Assembly (NCBI GenBank): GCA_964412845.1
Contig: CAYPQM010000264.1
Location: 1 to 5,635 of the forward strand
From: JAWWPY01 sp964412845
Lineage (GTDB): Bacteria; Actinomycetota; Actinomycetes; Streptosporangiales; Streptosporangiaceae
DNA length: 5,635 nucleotides
Reading direction: 5' to 3'
The notes under the pieces are model-generated. The model saw nothing but the letters and a program-made list of their open reading frames with translations. It did not search any database and was not told the DNA's origin. Positions 5,280-5,635 of this stretch are shown in pieces. Numbering within the stretch: the first letter of the stretch is position 1; every line of letters begins with the position of its first letter. Made by a program: the position numbers and the translations under genes.

Positions 5280-5635
5280 TCGTGCCCCCTCACCCATACC
5301 GAGACGTGCGCGGGCTGCAGGGACCGGTTGACCACCTCAACCAGGTCGGCATGCACCGCACCCAGGTCGACCGAGTCCTGCAGCCGGGCCGCGAACGCTT
5401 CTACCGTCCGGTCCGCGTCATACCGGGCCCGGTTGAACCGCCGGTCCACCACCCGCTGCACCCGGCGGCGCAGCGGAGTGAACAACGCCACCGCCACCAG
5501 CGTCGAGCCCGCCACCCCGACCGGCGAGGAAACCGGCAGCACCCGCGTCGCCAGCAGCACCAGACCCGCGTACACCCCCACCAGCAGCCCGGTCACGATC
5601 GCATAGGCCAGCGTCCGGGAAATGATCCGGTCGAT
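5276..5635 (-). CDS. Paralogous polytopic membrane protein, C-terminal part (runs off the right edge)
   Basis: Only the last 119 residues are in the window; the gene enters from the right. They begin IDRIISRTLAYAIVTG and follow the downstream neighbour without gaps: two hydrophobic segments, then LRRRVQRVVDRRFNRARYDA and a tail ending QPAHVSVWVRGHE. By hand count 90 of 115 aligned residues are identical. Differences cluster in the loop between the hydrophobic segments (PVSSPVG against SVHSQVA) and in the C-terminal tail, while the membrane segment and the Arg-rich stretch are nearly unchanged. Its TGA stop (5278-5276) overlaps the start of the next gene as ATGA, so the pair is probably co-transcribed and translationally coupled. 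As in the neighbour, no kinase domain follows the module. Function is unknown; its true start and length are outside the window. Confidence 0.8.
   Translation of the reverse strand: MDRIISRTLAYAIVTGLLVGVYAGLVLLATRVLPVSSPVGVAGSTLVAVALFTPLRRRVQRVVDRRFNRARYDADRTVEAFAARLQDSVDLGAVHADLVEVVNRSLQPAHVSVWVRGHE
5285..5290 (-). promoter_or_regulatory. Ribosome binding site inside the end of the upstream paralogue
   Basis: On the minus strand AGGGGG lies 5 nt before the ATG at 5279 and within the last codons of the upstream gene. Together with the ATGA overlap it points to re-initiation or coupled translation, and it decides the start against the ATG at 5297. Confidence 0.65.
5295..5635 (-). repeat. Tandem-duplicated gene segment, upstream copy
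   Basis: This is the counterpart of 4123-4463, collinear without gaps at an offset of 1172 bp up to the window edge. That offset differs by only 6 bp from the distance between the two stop codons (1178 bp), so each repeat unit is about one whole gene, as expected of a gene-length tandem duplication. Confidence 0.85.

Noticed and set aside
4132..5606. Several plus-strand open frames antisense to the membrane protein genes
   Set aside because: Composition is Arg/Pro/Ser/Thr-rich as expected from reverse reading of GC-rich coding DNA, and the two copies simply mirror the paralogous genes.

Overview
The window reads as chromosome of a high-GC Gram-positive actinobacterium, broadly Streptomyces-like. 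Support: GC-rich sequence with strong third-position G/C bias, long spurious open frames on the opposite strand of every gene, GGAGG-type ribosome binding sites, a GTG start, an Ala-rich secretory signal peptide, a Ser/Pro/Thr linker joined to a CBM2, and an RsbU/SpoIIE-type PP2C phosphatase. The genus cannot be told from the sequence. No in-frame TTA codon was noticed in any gene, so nothing here suggests bldA control.

Layout from left to right. Positions 37-1416 (minus) encode a secreted bacterial expansin (EXLX1-like D1 plus D2) with a C-terminal cellulose-binding CBM2. A 266-bp divergent spacer with several inverted repeats separates it from a secreted alkaline-phosphatase-superfamily phosphoesterase (1683-2798, plus). 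A 172-bp spacer follows with two tandem hairpins, the second ending in TTTT. Next comes a four-helix membrane PP2C/SpoIIE phosphatase (2971-4101, plus). It converges on, and shares a CTAG stop tetranucleotide with, a polytopic membrane protein (4098-5279, minus). That protein is translationally coupled (ATGA overlap) to an upstream close paralogue that runs off the right edge (5276-5635, minus).

Functionally there are two themes. The left half is an extracellular pair: a plant cell wall or cellulose loosening protein, and a secreted phosphoester hydrolase under a shared divergent control region. The right half is membrane signalling: a PP2C phosphatase of the kind that resets anti-anti-sigma factors, facing a tandem operon of sensor-like membrane proteins. 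These carry the N-terminal membrane module seen in some actinobacterial histidine kinases, but the complete copy has no kinase domain. I see no mobile element, RNA gene or CRISPR array. The most unusual points are the tandem kinase-less sensor paralogues, the mutually exclusive hairpins ahead of the PP2C gene, and the convergent stop codons sharing CTAG.
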